From NCBI GenBank assembly GCA_022566535.1, contig JADFIR010000013.1, positions 1 to 64,000 on the forward strand: a DNA stretch of 64,000 bases, given 5' to 3'. The stretch comes from Planctomycetota bacterium. Lineage in GTDB: Bacteria > Planctomycetota > Phycisphaerae > Phycisphaerales > SM1A02. The position numbers and the translations under genes are program-made. The notes below the pieces were generated by a model that searched no databases, was not told where the DNA came from, and worked only from the letters and a program-made list of their open reading frames with translations. Positions within the stretch are counted from its first letter, which is position 1; every line of letters starts with the position of its first letter. This document shows, in pieces, positions 46,218 through 54,822 of this stretch.

Positions 46218-47321
46218 GTCTCTTTGGGACGCTTCCCGCAGGATGCGCTTTTCCTTTTCAGTGAGGCTATGCAGCCCGCCGGCGCTGATCTTGTCGAGAA
46301 TGCGATCAACCTGGCCGCGCCGGGCGGTGGATCGACGGAAAACGGATCGTCCGCGCTTGCCCCGGTAGTGGTGCGAGGTGGGATCGACTCGCCCCAGGAT
46401 GTCGAAGAACCCGTGGAGGTGCTGGGGGTGGCGGATGAAATAGAACCCGGCGATGGCCCCCCCGAGGTGCCCGGCTTCGCCGCCAGCGTTCGGCCCGCCG
46501 CGGATCACCCAGAACAGCGCCAGCGCCACCAGAGCATAGGCGAGTGTTCTCAAGCGCATCGGGACGAAGAGGAATAGCAGCACGGTGGCATTCGGGGCTA
46601 GAAACGCCCCGGCCATCAGCACGCCGAACACGCCCGCGGAGGCGCCGATCAACGGTGTATTGGGATTATTGAACAGGAGGCCGCGTATCTGCACATCGGA
46701 CCCGAAGAACTGCGTCGCGACGTATCCGCCGAGGTTCAACAAGCAATACATCAAAGCGCCGAAGATGCCGCACAGCAGGTAGAACGCGAGGTAACGCTTC
46801 GAACCGAGGTATCGTTCGACCATGGAGCCGAAGAAATACAGTGCCAGCATGTTGAAGAACAAATGCAAATGGTCGGCGTGCAGGAACTGGAAGCCGATCA
46901 ACCGCCAGAACTCCATCTTCATGAAGCCCCGCGCCGTGGAGAAGTGCAGGAAGCTCGCAATTGAATGCATACCTCGGAAATGATTGACAGCGACCTTCAC
47001 CCGTCCTTGCGGCGAATTCAAATACACCGACTGGCGGCCAAGCATGGGCTTGCCGCGCGAGTCGCGATGCGTCACCGTGACCCGCTCGTCCGGGACCAGC
47101 ACAGAGGCGTCCAGTGCAGCGTAGTCCCGCGGCTCGATCACCGCTTGCGTCTGCATCAGTACCAAGCGTCTCGGGCTGAATTCATCGATCACAAAGACCG
47201 CGATGCAGATCACGATGAGCCAGGTGTTGACCGACCACATACGCATCGACGTCAGCGGGTTGCGCCCCTGCGCCGGTCCAGGCGGCGGTCTGCGAATGTA
47301 GTCGCGGTCGTAAATCCCCAT
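46212..47321 (-). CDS. rhomboid family intramembrane serine protease
   Basis: Rhomboids cleave transmembrane substrates in the lipid bilayer. The 369-residue protein has the catalytic Ser228 in LIGASAGVFG and His285 in GEAGHLGG, plus the HLHLFFNM loop (about 151-158) that supplies the oxyanion Asn. About six to seven membrane helices are predicted. A loop of roughly 80 residues lies between the first helix and the core. The hydrophilic C-terminal tail (337-366) reads VDRILDKISAGGLHSLTEKE and closely resembles the tail of the neighbouring M50 protease. It is in the same direction as, and 63 bp downstream of, that gene. Confidence 0.93.
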   Translation of the reverse strand: MGIYDRDYIRRPPPGPAQGRNPLTSMRMWSVNTWLIVICIAVFVIDEFSPRRLVLMQTQAVIEPRDYAALDASVLVPDERVTVTHRDSRGKPMLGRQSVYLNSPQGRVKVAVNHFRGMHSIASFLHFSTARGFMKMEFWRLIGFQFLHADHLHLFFNMLALYFFGSMVERYLGSKRYLAFYLLCGIFGALMYCLLNLGGYVATQFFGSDVQIRGLLFNNPNTPLIGASAGVFGVLMAGAFLAPNATVLLFLFVPMRLRTLAYALVALALFWVIRGGPNAGGEAGHLGGAIAGFYFIRHPQHLHGFFDILGRVDPTSHHYRGKRGRSVFRRSTARRGQVDRILDKISAGGLHSLTEKEKRILREASQRDA

Positions 47322-47384
47322 GCGTAGGTCTTATTCGGATAGTCAGCAGCGTCCTGGCAACAATTCGATGCTGGGAGTTGTGTT

Positions 47385-48467
47385 CTACCGTTCCTGCCGC
47401 TTGCGCTGGGTGGCCCGTTTCAGCAGGCGCTTCTCAGCTGCGGAGAGGCTCTCCATTCCGGACTCGGCGATCTTGTGAAGGATCTGGTCGACCTGCCCGG
47501 ACTCCTGCTGCTGCCGCAGGGCGCGGCGTTCGACTCGCCGCTGCCGCCGGGACAACCTGGCCGGCTCGACGTTGGCCGGCTCGCCTTGATCCACGCTCGC
47601 CGCGAACAAATCAAACTCACCGCCCATGAACTGTTCGGTGAACTCAAGCTGCTTGTGCGTGATGTAACAGGTGATCCCGCCGAACACCGCAATCATCACC
47701 AGCATCACGCTGGGCATGACGAATCCCGTGACGCCCAGCGCAATGGCTCCGACATATCCTACGCGGACCGTGAACCGCATCGACCGGGCATAGCCGATCC
47801 TCGGCCAAAGTGCCGCCTGCACGATCCGCCCTCCGTCCAGTGGGAAGATCGGCAGGAGATTGAACAGCAGCAGCACCAAGCTCAACGCATTGATCCAGAA
47901 CAGGGTCATGTGCGCCCAGGAGCGCGCAATCTCAGGATGCGACAGCCCGGCCCCGATACTCAAGGGGTTCGGGACGGCGACCCCCCACCACACACCGGTG
48001 ATGAACCCCAGCATCGTCGCCGCCGAGAAACAAATCACGACATTGACCATGGGCCCGCCGATGACGGTGATCAGATGTGCCTTCCAATGGTGGGGCGGCC
48101 GGCAATACGCCAGCCCGCCCAGCGGCCACATGAGGATCTCATCCGCCTCGCCCCCGGCCCACCGGCACGCCAGGCAGTGGCCGAACTCGTGGAAAAGGAC
48201 AATCCCAAACAGGCAGACCATCGCCAGCGCCATCGGTCCGAACCCCAGCGCTGCGCTCGCGGAGGCGGCTCGCAGCAACTCGATCACGATAAAGACGAGG
48301 AAGATCACGTGCACCCGGACGGCGATACCCAGTAGACGTCCCGCGGGCACTGACCAGGTCATGGGATTATCCAGGGTGGGACGGAGGCCCTGCCAATCGC
48401 CGCCCGGGCGGCCGAACCGGCGCATCGGGTCATCGTCGGCGGGACCGTCACGATCATGCCAGCTCAT
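47385..48467 (-). CDS. M50 (site-2) membrane metalloprotease
   Basis: The 360-residue protein is a site-2-type zinc protease that cuts transmembrane segments. It has HEFGH at 93-97, a conserved IGGPMVNVVI and the third-ligand motif NLLPIFPLDGGR (D211), with about six hydrophobic helices. A cytoplasmic-looking tail ends with VDQILHKIAESGMESLSAAE, which parallels the tail of the adjacent rhomboid. The ATG at 48467 overlaps the NUDIX stop by four bases (ATGA). The substrate is unknown; the pairing of two intramembrane proteases suggests a shared target or adaptor. Confidence 0.9.
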   Translation of the reverse strand: MSWHDRDGPADDDPMRRFGRPGGDWQGLRPTLDNPMTWSVPAGRLLGIAVRVHVIFLVFIVIELLRAASASAALGFGPMALAMVCLFGIVLFHEFGHCLACRWAGGEADEILMWPLGGLAYCRPPHHWKAHLITVIGGPMVNVVICFSAATMLGFITGVWWGVAVPNPLSIGAGLSHPEIARSWAHMTLFWINALSLVLLLFNLLPIFPLDGGRIVQAALWPRIGYARSMRFTVRVGYVGAIALGVTGFVMPSVMLVMIAVFGGITCYITHKQLEFTEQFMGGEFDLFAASVDQGEPANVEPARLSRRQRRVERRALRQQQESGQVDQILHKIAESGMESLSAAEKRLLKRATQRKRQER

Positions 48468-49000
48468 GCCGAGAAGCCCCTGCTGTCTCGAACCCACATC
48501 ATCAGCCCGGCGATCGTTTTGCCGTCGCGTATCCGGCCGGCGTCGATCATGGTCAGGGCATCATGGCGTGCGATGGTCTCGACCTCTATCTGTTCGCCGA
48601 GATCGAGCCGTTGGCCCATGAATTGAAGATCTTCGGCCACAAACACGTGCATCAACTCATCACAGAAGCCCGGTGAAGTGTAGAACTCGCCGAGCTTTCG
48701 CAGGCGCCCGGGGCGGTAGCCGGTCTCTTCGACCAGCTCCCGGGAGGCGGCCTGGCGCGGCTCCTCGTCAGGCTCCAAGGTCCCGGCCGGCAACTCCCAC
48801 AATTTCTGGTCCACAGCAATGCGATAGTTCCGGATCATCACCAGGCGATGCTGGTCCAGCAGCGGGACTACGAGCACCGCGCCAGGGTGGCGCACGATGT
48901 CGAGACAGACCCGGCGCCCCTGCTGGTCGGTCCAGGTCAGCGCCTCGACGCTGAACAGCTGCCCGCAATGCAATGTATGAACATCAACGGAGTCGTGCAT
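48464..49000 (-). CDS. NUDIX hydrolase, ADP-ribose pyrophosphatase-like
   Basis: The 178-residue protein has a complete Nudix box starting at G73, GTLEPDEEPRQAASRELVEE followed by TGY, with the Gx5Ex7REUxEExGU spacing. LWELPAGTLE precedes it. The arrangement and length match ADP-ribose pyrophosphatases (NudF-like), which split ADP-ribose to AMP and ribose-5-phosphate; related nucleoside diphosphate derivatives are possible. Its start codon lies only four bases from the nearest ATG of the divergent ABC ATPase gene. It is followed by the M50 protease in overlapping frames. Confidence 0.9.
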   Translation of the reverse strand: MHDSVDVHTLHCGQLFSVEALTWTDQQGRRVCLDIVRHPGAVLVVPLLDQHRLVMIRNYRIAVDQKLWELPAGTLEPDEEPRQAASRELVEETGYRPGRLRKLGEFYTSPGFCDELMHVFVAEDLQFMGQRLDLGEQIEVETIARHDALTMIDAGRIRDGKTIAGLMMWVRDSRGFSA

Positions 49001-49028
49001 CGCTATGTATGATCATATGTTGGGCCTC

Positions 49029-49877
49029 ATGAGCACGGACATCGACAATCACAATTCGGCCGACGGAATCGTCCAGCTGATCGGGGTCAGCAAATGGTTC
49101 GACGGGCTCGCAGCGCTCCGTGATGTGACATTGCAGTTCGCTTTGGGCAAGACCACTGTGGTGCTGGGCCCGAGCGGCTGTGGCAAGACGGTCATGCTCA
49201 AGCATATCATCGGCCTGCTCAAACCCGACCGGGGTGAAGTCTGGTTCGACGGCAGCCGCATCGACACGCTGAGCGAGACGAGACTCGGCCCGATCCGGCG
49301 ACAGTTCGGGTTTCTGTTCCAGCAGGGAGCCCTATTCGATTCGATGTCGGTTGGCGACAACGTGGGCTTCCCCCTCCTTGAGCACACCAATCTGGCGGCG
49401 CCTCAGCGCCAGGAGCAGGTCCGGGCCATGCTGGGGATGGTCGGCATGACCGGCTCGATCGACAAGATGCCAGCGGAGCTGTCCGGAGGGCAGCGCCGGC
49501 GCGTCGCGCTGGCCAGGGCAATCGTCCTACACCCCAAGATCATCCTCTATGACGAGCCGACGACCGGGCTGGACCCCATTCGGGCCGGCGTCATCAACCA
49601 CCTGATGCTCAGGCTTCAGCGCGAGCCCCGTATCACGAGCATCGTGGTCACTCACGACCTGGCCAGTGCGTTTCAAGTCGCGGACGTGATGGTCATGCTC
49701 TACGATGGAACGGTCATTATGCAAGGCACGCCCCAAGAGTTTCGACAGTCCTCCAACCCGATCGTGCAGCGCTTCCTCCATGGTGAGCCGAGCGCAGCCG
49801 AGCGCGCGGCAATCGCCACCCGCAGCGACGATGACGTGGCGTCACGCCCAACCCCGCAACCAAACAACGGATCGTGA
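49029..49877 (+). CDS. MlaF-type ABC transporter ATP-binding protein
   Basis: The 282-residue ATPase has Walker A GPSGCGKT (residues 47-54), the Q-loop FGFLFQQGALFDSMSV, the signature ELSGGQRRRVALARA, Walker B IILYDEPTTGLDP and the H-loop VVTHDLASAF. The FQQGALFDSMSV text is characteristic of the Mla/MCE lipid-transport ATPases that power phospholipid or hydrophobic-lipid trafficking across the envelope. An MCE-domain gene follows with a 4-bp overlap. The MlaE permease, usually between or beside them, is not in this window. ATGs at 49005, 49017 and 49029 are all possible; the last fits the family start best. Confidence 0.88.
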   Translation: MSTDIDNHNSADGIVQLIGVSKWFDGLAALRDVTLQFALGKTTVVLGPSGCGKTVMLKHIIGLLKPDRGEVWFDGSRIDTLSETRLGPIRRQFGFLFQQGALFDSMSVGDNVGFPLLEHTNLAAPQRQEQVRAMLGMVGMTGSIDKMPAELSGGQRRRVALARAIVLHPKIILYDEPTTGLDPIRAGVINHLMLRLQREPRITSIVVTHDLASAFQVADVMVMLYDGTVIMQGTPQEFRQSSNPIVQRFLHGEPSAAERAAIATRSDDDVASRPTPQPNNGS

Positions 49878-50728
49878 CAGAGACCGCTAGAAACTTCCTG
49901 ATCGGCCTCACCACACTTGCCGCCTTGGTCGGCCTGGCGTATCTGCTGTATCGCTTCGGCGAGCTGGAAGCCATAGTGAACCCGCGGTACGACGTTACGA
50001 TCAACGCCACCCATGCAGCCGGCCTGCGGCAGGGGAGTACCATCGAACTCAACGGCGTGCCCGTCGGCGTCGTCAGTCAACTGACCACCGCTCAGGACTC
50101 GCAGTACCCAGTCCACATCACCGCGCAGATCAATCACTCACAGCAGATACCGGCTGATGTCGTGCTCTACGCGGCCACGTCGCTGCTAGGCGGCAGTGCC
50201 ACTCTGCAGTTGGAAGCCCCCCGGACCGAATCCGGCGAGCCCCCACAGTTCCTGCCTACCGATGGCTCGGCTGAGATCAATCGGAAGATCCTCAGCCGCC
50301 TGATCGAGCAGATTACCGCTGAGCTGGCCCCGTTGATCGAGGCGGTGGAAATGGCCAAACGCTGGCTGGGCGATGAGCAGCTACAAGCCGACACGCACCA
50401 GGCCGTCCGCAAGGTCACCGAGCTGATCGACCGCGCCGGCGACGCCTTGGAAACATTCAGCCAAGCGGCGGCCGGGCTCGAAGCCGACGTGGCTCAGGTC
50501 ACCAAGCGGCTGTTGCCGGTCCTCGATGAACTTGCCACCACGCTCGAAGAGATACGGCAGTTGACCCGCCTAGCCAGGCAAGGCGAGGGCACGATCGGCC
50601 AATTGTTGAACAACCCCGATCTGTACGAATCGCTCACCGACGCGGTGACCCGTCTGGAGCGTGTCCTCAGCGAGGTCCAACCACTCATTGAGAAGATCAA
50701 GGCGGAAGGGTTGCGCTCGGTGTATTAA
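49874..50728 (+). CDS. MCE-domain (MlaD-like) lipid-binding protein
   Basis: The 284-residue protein starts at a GTG overlapping the ATPase stop. It has one N-terminal membrane helix (NFLIGLTTLAALVGLAYLL) and an MCE domain at about 35-113 (VTINATHAAGLRQGSTIELN followed by GVPVGVVSQL). A long helical C-terminal region follows (ELIDRAGDALETFSQAAAGL). MlaD-type proteins form periplasmic hexamers that pass lipids between the membranes, so this and the preceding ATPase probably form one transporter. A permease and MlaC-like carrier must be encoded elsewhere. It converges with the OmpA-like gene. Confidence 0.86.
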   Translation: MTETARNFLIGLTTLAALVGLAYLLYRFGELEAIVNPRYDVTINATHAAGLRQGSTIELNGVPVGVVSQLTTAQDSQYPVHITAQINHSQQIPADVVLYAATSLLGGSATLQLEAPRTESGEPPQFLPTDGSAEINRKILSRLIEQITAELAPLIEAVEMAKRWLGDEQLQADTHQAVRKVTELIDRAGDALETFSQAAAGLEADVAQVTKRLLPVLDELATTLEEIRQLTRLARQGEGTIGQLLNNPDLYESLTDAVTRLERVLSEVQPLIEKIKAEGLRSVY

Positions 50729-50853
50729 TCTGGAACGATATCGCCCCCGCAGCCGGGCAAATGTACCTTCCCTCACGAGCACCGGACGCGCCTCGGCCGC
50801 CTCCTGACGTGACGTGCGCGGCTCGTTCTATCGCTACGCTAGCCGCGACCGCT

Positions 50854-51489
50854 TTAGTCGGCGACCACGGCGATCTCCACCCGTCGGCTCTGGGCCTTGG
50901 TGGACCTAGGCTGGTTCGGCCCAAAGCTGGCGAGCGAGATCCGCTTACCCGAGACACCCTTGGAGGTAAGATAATCCCGAACGGCATAGGCTCGGGCAAA
51001 TCCAAGGTGGTAGTTGCTCTTGTGGCCGCTCTTGCGGATCGGGTCCGCGTCCGTGTGGCCCACAATCCGTATCGGCCGGCCAGCGTAGCCGCGATTGAGC
51101 ACAGACGCAACGGCATCCAGTGATCTCTTCGCCGAAGATTTGAGCGTGGTCTTCCCGGACGCAAACAGCACATCGCTTTGCACCGTCACGGTGACCTCGC
51201 CGGCACCGTACGCCGCCGAAACGTAGGGGATGGATTCAAAACCGGTCGCCCGAGCCGGCGCCTGCTCCGAGTTCCCCATGTCGCGTCGCAGCTGGGCCAG
51301 TTGCAATGACTTGTCACGGATTCCCTGCTGGGCCTCGGCCAAGGCCGAGTTTCGATCCGAGAGTTGAAGCCGAAGGTCTTCGTTCTCTTCGGTCAACAGT
51401 GCGTTTTGATCCTTGAGGTCAGCGTTGCAGCCAGCCAGGAGTAAGCCCGCGGCCGACATGCCCAATACCGTCATCCATGAAACGCGCAT
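50854..51489 (-). CDS. OmpA-family peptidoglycan-associated lipoprotein
   Basis: From ATG 51489 (AAGG eight bases upstream) the 211-residue product has lipobox LLAGC (C21) and a coiled coil (KDQNALLTEENEDLRLQLSD). An OmpA-like C-terminal domain follows: LFASGKTTLKSSAKRSLDAV, VGHTDADP and RAYAVRDYLTSKGV...QSRRVEIAV. It should be outer-membrane anchored and bind peptidoglycan through the OmpA fold. It is the last gene of the xseA-xseB-prepilin peptidase run, 77 bp downstream of the peptidase. Confidence 0.9.
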   Translation of the reverse strand: MRVSWMTVLGMSAAGLLLAGCNADLKDQNALLTEENEDLRLQLSDRNSALAEAQQGIRDKSLQLAQLRRDMGNSEQAPARATGFESIPYVSAAYGAGEVTVTVQSDVLFASGKTTLKSSAKRSLDAVASVLNRGYAGRPIRIVGHTDADPIRKSGHKSNYHLGFARAYAVRDYLTSKGVSGKRISLASFGPNQPRSTKAQSRRVEIAVVAD

Positions 51490-51565
51490 CGCTTGCATCC
51501 TTATCTGAGTCGGTTCACAGAAACCTGCCGCGTGCCTCCAGCGGGCAGCATTGCTGCCGGCAATT

Positions 51566-52885
51566 TCACTCCAACCCGGCGCCGCTGTCCAGCCCCGCCC
51601 GTCCAACCAATCCCATATCGGCAGAGTCTCCGGCCGGCTTGGGCGTCAATTGGGGAGTCCCCGGCGATATCGCCGGGGCCGAACGAACCAGCCGCGGCTG
51701 CGGCAACCAGGGCGTATACCTCGCTTGCACCCAGTTGATTGCGGGCCGGCTCATGAGAACCACCAGCGTGGCCACAGCTAGATGAGGGCCAAAGGGCAGC
51801 GCACGCCGCGCTCCTCTGAACACCGACCCGAATCCCATCGACACAAACGCCCAGGCCAGGCCAAAAAACGGCGCCAACAAGAAAACGAAGATGGGATCGA
51901 CCCATCCCAGCGTCGCCCCGACCGCCCCCAGGAGGTGCGGATCGCCAAGCCCCATCGCTTCGCGGCCGAAGGCGAGAGTGCCGAGAATGCGGACCGCCCA
52001 CAGAATCCCCGCCCCTGTCAGGTACCCCATGATGCTGCCCCCGATCGATTGAAGAACAACCGGCGGCGGTCCGGCCGGGAACCGGGCACCAACGAAAAAC
52101 CCTGCCACCAGCCCGATGATGCACGGCAGGAGAAACACCAGCTCCACGCCCATCTCTCGCCGGGCGTGCGGATAGTCAGCCAGCGTCTCGCCGTCCTTCA
52201 AATGCTCGTCGTAGTCCGCGAAGCTATAGCGCAATACCCCCAGCTTCAGCAGGACCATCGCCACGCCGATGCCCAGCATCCCGCCACAGGCGACCGCGAA
52301 CCATTGCCAGTCGGCGGCCGGAATCGGCCACAAGCCCATTGCACGAGGAACGGACCCCAGCAGGGCCTGCAGGGAATAGGCCACGACCGCCATAAGTGTC
52401 ACCGCCAACGGAATCTGGATGGGGATCGTGAACGTACGAGCGTCGATGACGGTCATCGCCACCAGAGCTGCCAGCAGAAAGGCGTGGGCGATGAAGGCCG
52501 GGGAGGTGCGAAACACCCAGTTGTAGTACCACCAGTCACCGCCGACACTCCCCCACCACGCCACGCGCGGCCCAGCCATGTAATACGCCGCGTACAGTCC
52601 GAGGAAGATCATGGCCATGATCAGCTCGATGATCATGTATTGCGGGCTGACCTTGACTTGGCAATGCGCGCACCGGCCTCGGACCAGAAACCACCCCAGG
52701 ATCGGCAGGTTCTCTCGCCACGACAGGCGGGCCCCACAGGTGGGACAGCGGCTCGGCGGGCTGATCACGCTCATCCCCGCCGGCAAGCGGTAGATCACGA
52801 CGTTGATGAAGCTGCCGACGATCGCCCCGAACGCAAAGACAAACACCGCCACAGGAAGATGCTGGTAGAGCTTCCAAAGCGGCAT
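51566..52885 (-). CDS. type IV prepilin peptidase-like A24 aspartic protease with long internal insert
   Basis: A24 peptidases cleave and N-methylate type IV pilin-like and type II secretion precursors. The 439-residue protein has the N-terminal methylase-like cytoplasmic domain with paired cysteines C47/C50 and C72/C75 (CPTC, CAHC). The catalytic aspartates are D148 in TVIDARTFTIP and D315 in MGLGDPH. In well-studied enzymes these aspartates are about 64 residues apart; here the interval is 167, with extra hydrophobic helices (about 195-300) inserted. The Pro-rich C-terminal tail is unusual. The ATG at 52885 was chosen; ATGs upstream at 52921 and 52981 read through a heptamer repeat. Confidence 0.85.
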   Translation of the reverse strand: MPLWKLYQHLPVAVFVFAFGAIVGSFINVVIYRLPAGMSVISPPSRCPTCGARLSWRENLPILGWFLVRGRCAHCQVKVSPQYMIIELIMAMIFLGLYAAYYMAGPRVAWWGSVGGDWWYYNWVFRTSPAFIAHAFLLAALVAMTVIDARTFTIPIQIPLAVTLMAVVAYSLQALLGSVPRAMGLWPIPAADWQWFAVACGGMLGIGVAMVLLKLGVLRYSFADYDEHLKDGETLADYPHARREMGVELVFLLPCIIGLVAGFFVGARFPAGPPPVVLQSIGGSIMGYLTGAGILWAVRILGTLAFGREAMGLGDPHLLGAVGATLGWVDPIFVFLLAPFFGLAWAFVSMGFGSVFRGARRALPFGPHLAVATLVVLMSRPAINWVQARYTPWLPQPRLVRSAPAISPGTPQLTPKPAGDSADMGLVGRAGLDSGAGLE

Positions 52886-52907
52886 GGTCTGGGCGAGAAA
52901 GCAGGAG

Positions 52908-52942
52908 AAGGCACAAGGCATTAGGCACGAGGCATTGGGGGG
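52908..52942. repeat. heptamer array upstream of the prepilin peptidase gene
   Basis: Four exact-period units (AAGGCAC, AAGGCAT, TAGGCAC, GAGGCAT) run at 52908-52935, then TGGGGGG. They sit between xseB and the prepilin peptidase start. Confidence 0.85.
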
Positions 52943-52943
52943 C

Positions 52944-53213
52944 TCACTTCGGCTGGGTCTGCTGGGCGTCAGAGGAATCACCGGCAGCGTCCTGGGCCGT
53001 CATCCGCTGAACCTGTTGCTCAGCCACATCAAGGATTCCACGGCATCGCTTGAGCAGGGCCGCGCCCCGACGGTATTCGGTCAGGCTCTCTTGGAGCCCA
53101 ACCTGACCCTGCTCGATGCGCTCAATGATCGACTCGAGCTCCTCAATGGCCTGCTCGTAGCTCATCTTCTGGGGGCCTGGGCGAGTGTCCGCGGCGTTCT
53201 TGGGCGACATCAT
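52944..53213 (-). CDS. xseB: exodeoxyribonuclease VII small subunit
   Basis: XseB forms the small, helical regulatory subunits of ExoVII. The 89-residue product has the characteristic MSYEQAIEELESIIERIEQG followed by LQESLTEYRRGAALLKRC. Its start lies nine bases after the xseA stop codon, so the two subunits are co-translated. The family length is typically 70-85 residues. The first 16 residues before MSYEQAIEELE are extra, and an ATG inside (MSYEQ) could be the true start. Confidence 0.93.
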   Translation of the reverse strand: MMSPKNAADTRPGPQKMSYEQAIEELESIIERIEQGQVGLQESLTEYRRGAALLKRCRGILDVAEQQVQRMTAQDAAGDSSDAQQTQPK

Positions 53214-53222
53214 TCGGAGAAT

Positions 53223-54782
53223 CTACCGGGACCGGTCGAAGAGGTCCATCTGAGAAGCCGATGCGTCCGCGGGGTCGCTGTGGGCCAAGCGGCCTCCGGC
53301 GTTACCCACGATCGATTCAATCGAGCCATCCGTAACCCGGGTCACGATCAACTGCCCCCTCCGCACATCGCGTGTTGACCGAATCAGCCGGCCGTCTGCG
53401 GTCATCGTAGAGGTGTAGCCGCGGGTGAGCACGCGATGCGGATCGATGCTGCCCAACTGTCGATCGAACGCCCCCAGGCGAGCGTCAACTCGTCTCAGGT
53501 TCATCGCCACGGCTCGGCCGAGTCGGCGACGATGCATAAGAAGTGCGTTCCGTTGATCGACCCGCCACCGCAGGGCGCGACCGATACGATCATGCAACAC
53601 GGCCAGTTGCTCCCGACGCCGCGAAGCTAACACTTCCGGTCGCAGCCGGTAAAGTCGCCCAGCCAGGCGTTCGAATCGCAGCTGCCGGCGAGCAATACAC
53701 GCCTGGAGACCGTGTCGAAGATCGCGATGCCGGCCGTCGATGATCTCCCGAGCCTGCCTGAGCCGGGAGCCGGGATCTCGGAACAGCTCAAAGCGGGCGG
53801 CGGCGTCAAAACGGTGCCGCTGGCGCTCGAGGAGGCGCTTCAGGAGAAACGCCAGCCGCTGCTGAAGGTGGCTGACCTGTTCGTGCAGTTGCGAGGCGGC
53901 GGGAATCAGCCGCATCACCGCCTGGGTTGGCGTGGCCGCCCGGCAATCCGCCACCAGCTCGATCACGGTTGTGTCCGATTCGTGCCCGATGGCCGCCACC
54001 ACGGGGACGGTGCACTTGAATGCCGCATCTGCGACCACCCGCTCGTTGAACGTCCACAGATCCTCAGCCGATCCGCCCCCGCGCGTGACCAGGATCACAT
54101 CCACGCCGAGCCGCGTTCGCTGCCGATCGATCCGGCGGATTGCGCCGGCCACCTGCTCGGCGGCCCCTTCGCCCTGCACCCGCACATCGATCAGCAGCAG
54201 CCTCACCGCCTTGCAACGCTGGGCGGCGGTTGCCATCACGTCGCGCCAAGCCGCCGAGCTTGCCGAGGTAATCACCGCGATACGCCCTGGAAAAACCGGG
54301 AGCGGCCTCTTTCGAGCCTCATCGAAATACCCCAGGCGGCGAAGCTCCTCGCACATCGCGCGAAACCGAAGCTCAAGCGCTCCTGCACCCACCCCCTTGA
54401 GCTGATTGACGTACAATTGCGTGCGACCCTGGGGCGCATAGTGGCTCAGGTGGCCCACCACAATCACTTCATCGCCTTCCGCGGGAACGAAGCCGAAGCT
54501 CTTGGCCGACGACGCCCAGGCCACGCAATTCAGCACCGCCGCTTCGTCTTTGAGCGAAAAGTACCAGTGGTTGGCACAGCTGAGGTTGCTGACCTCGCCG
54601 ATCACCCGTAGCGGCGACGGGACGTGCTGCTGGAGTGTGGATTTGATCAGCTCGGCGGCCTGGCTGACGGTCAGGTGATCGGCGTCGGGAGGCCGGCGGC
54701 CGACTTGCCGTCGGCGAGGGCTCGGCCGGGCCTCGGCTTCAGGACCGGCAACCTGGTCGGGATCGAATGGCAGCCGCTGCAT
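53223..54782 (-). CDS. xseA: exodeoxyribonuclease VII large subunit
   Basis: ExoVII degrades single-stranded DNA from both ends. The 519-residue product from ATG 54782 has the OB-fold N-domain (PLRVIGEVSNLSCANHWYFS), the catalytic region (RIAVITSASSAAWRDVMATA, VILVTRGGGSAEDLWTFNE, VVAAIGHESDTTVIELVAD) and a C-terminal helical domain that binds XseB. An ATG 96 bases upstream would reach into the divergent recG. The upstream gap to recG is about 40 bp, so their promoters must overlap. Confidence 0.95.
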   Translation of the reverse strand: MQRLPFDPDQVAGPEAEARPSPRRRQVGRRPPDADHLTVSQAAELIKSTLQQHVPSPLRVIGEVSNLSCANHWYFSLKDEAAVLNCVAWASSAKSFGFVPAEGDEVIVVGHLSHYAPQGRTQLYVNQLKGVGAGALELRFRAMCEELRRLGYFDEARKRPLPVFPGRIAVITSASSAAWRDVMATAAQRCKAVRLLLIDVRVQGEGAAEQVAGAIRRIDRQRTRLGVDVILVTRGGGSAEDLWTFNERVVADAAFKCTVPVVAAIGHESDTTVIELVADCRAATPTQAVMRLIPAASQLHEQVSHLQQRLAFLLKRLLERQRHRFDAAARFELFRDPGSRLRQAREIIDGRHRDLRHGLQACIARRQLRFERLAGRLYRLRPEVLASRRREQLAVLHDRIGRALRWRVDQRNALLMHRRRLGRAVAMNLRRVDARLGAFDRQLGSIDPHRVLTRGYTSTMTADGRLIRSTRDVRRGQLIVTRVTDGSIESIVGNAGGRLAHSDPADASASQMDLFDRSR

Positions 54783-54822
54783 GCGGCAATGATATGGTGG
54801 GCATAACACCGGCGATACCGTG

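Noticed and set aside
53712-54611. 299-codon plus-strand frame opposite xseA
   Set aside because: Antisense shadow of a recognised gene.
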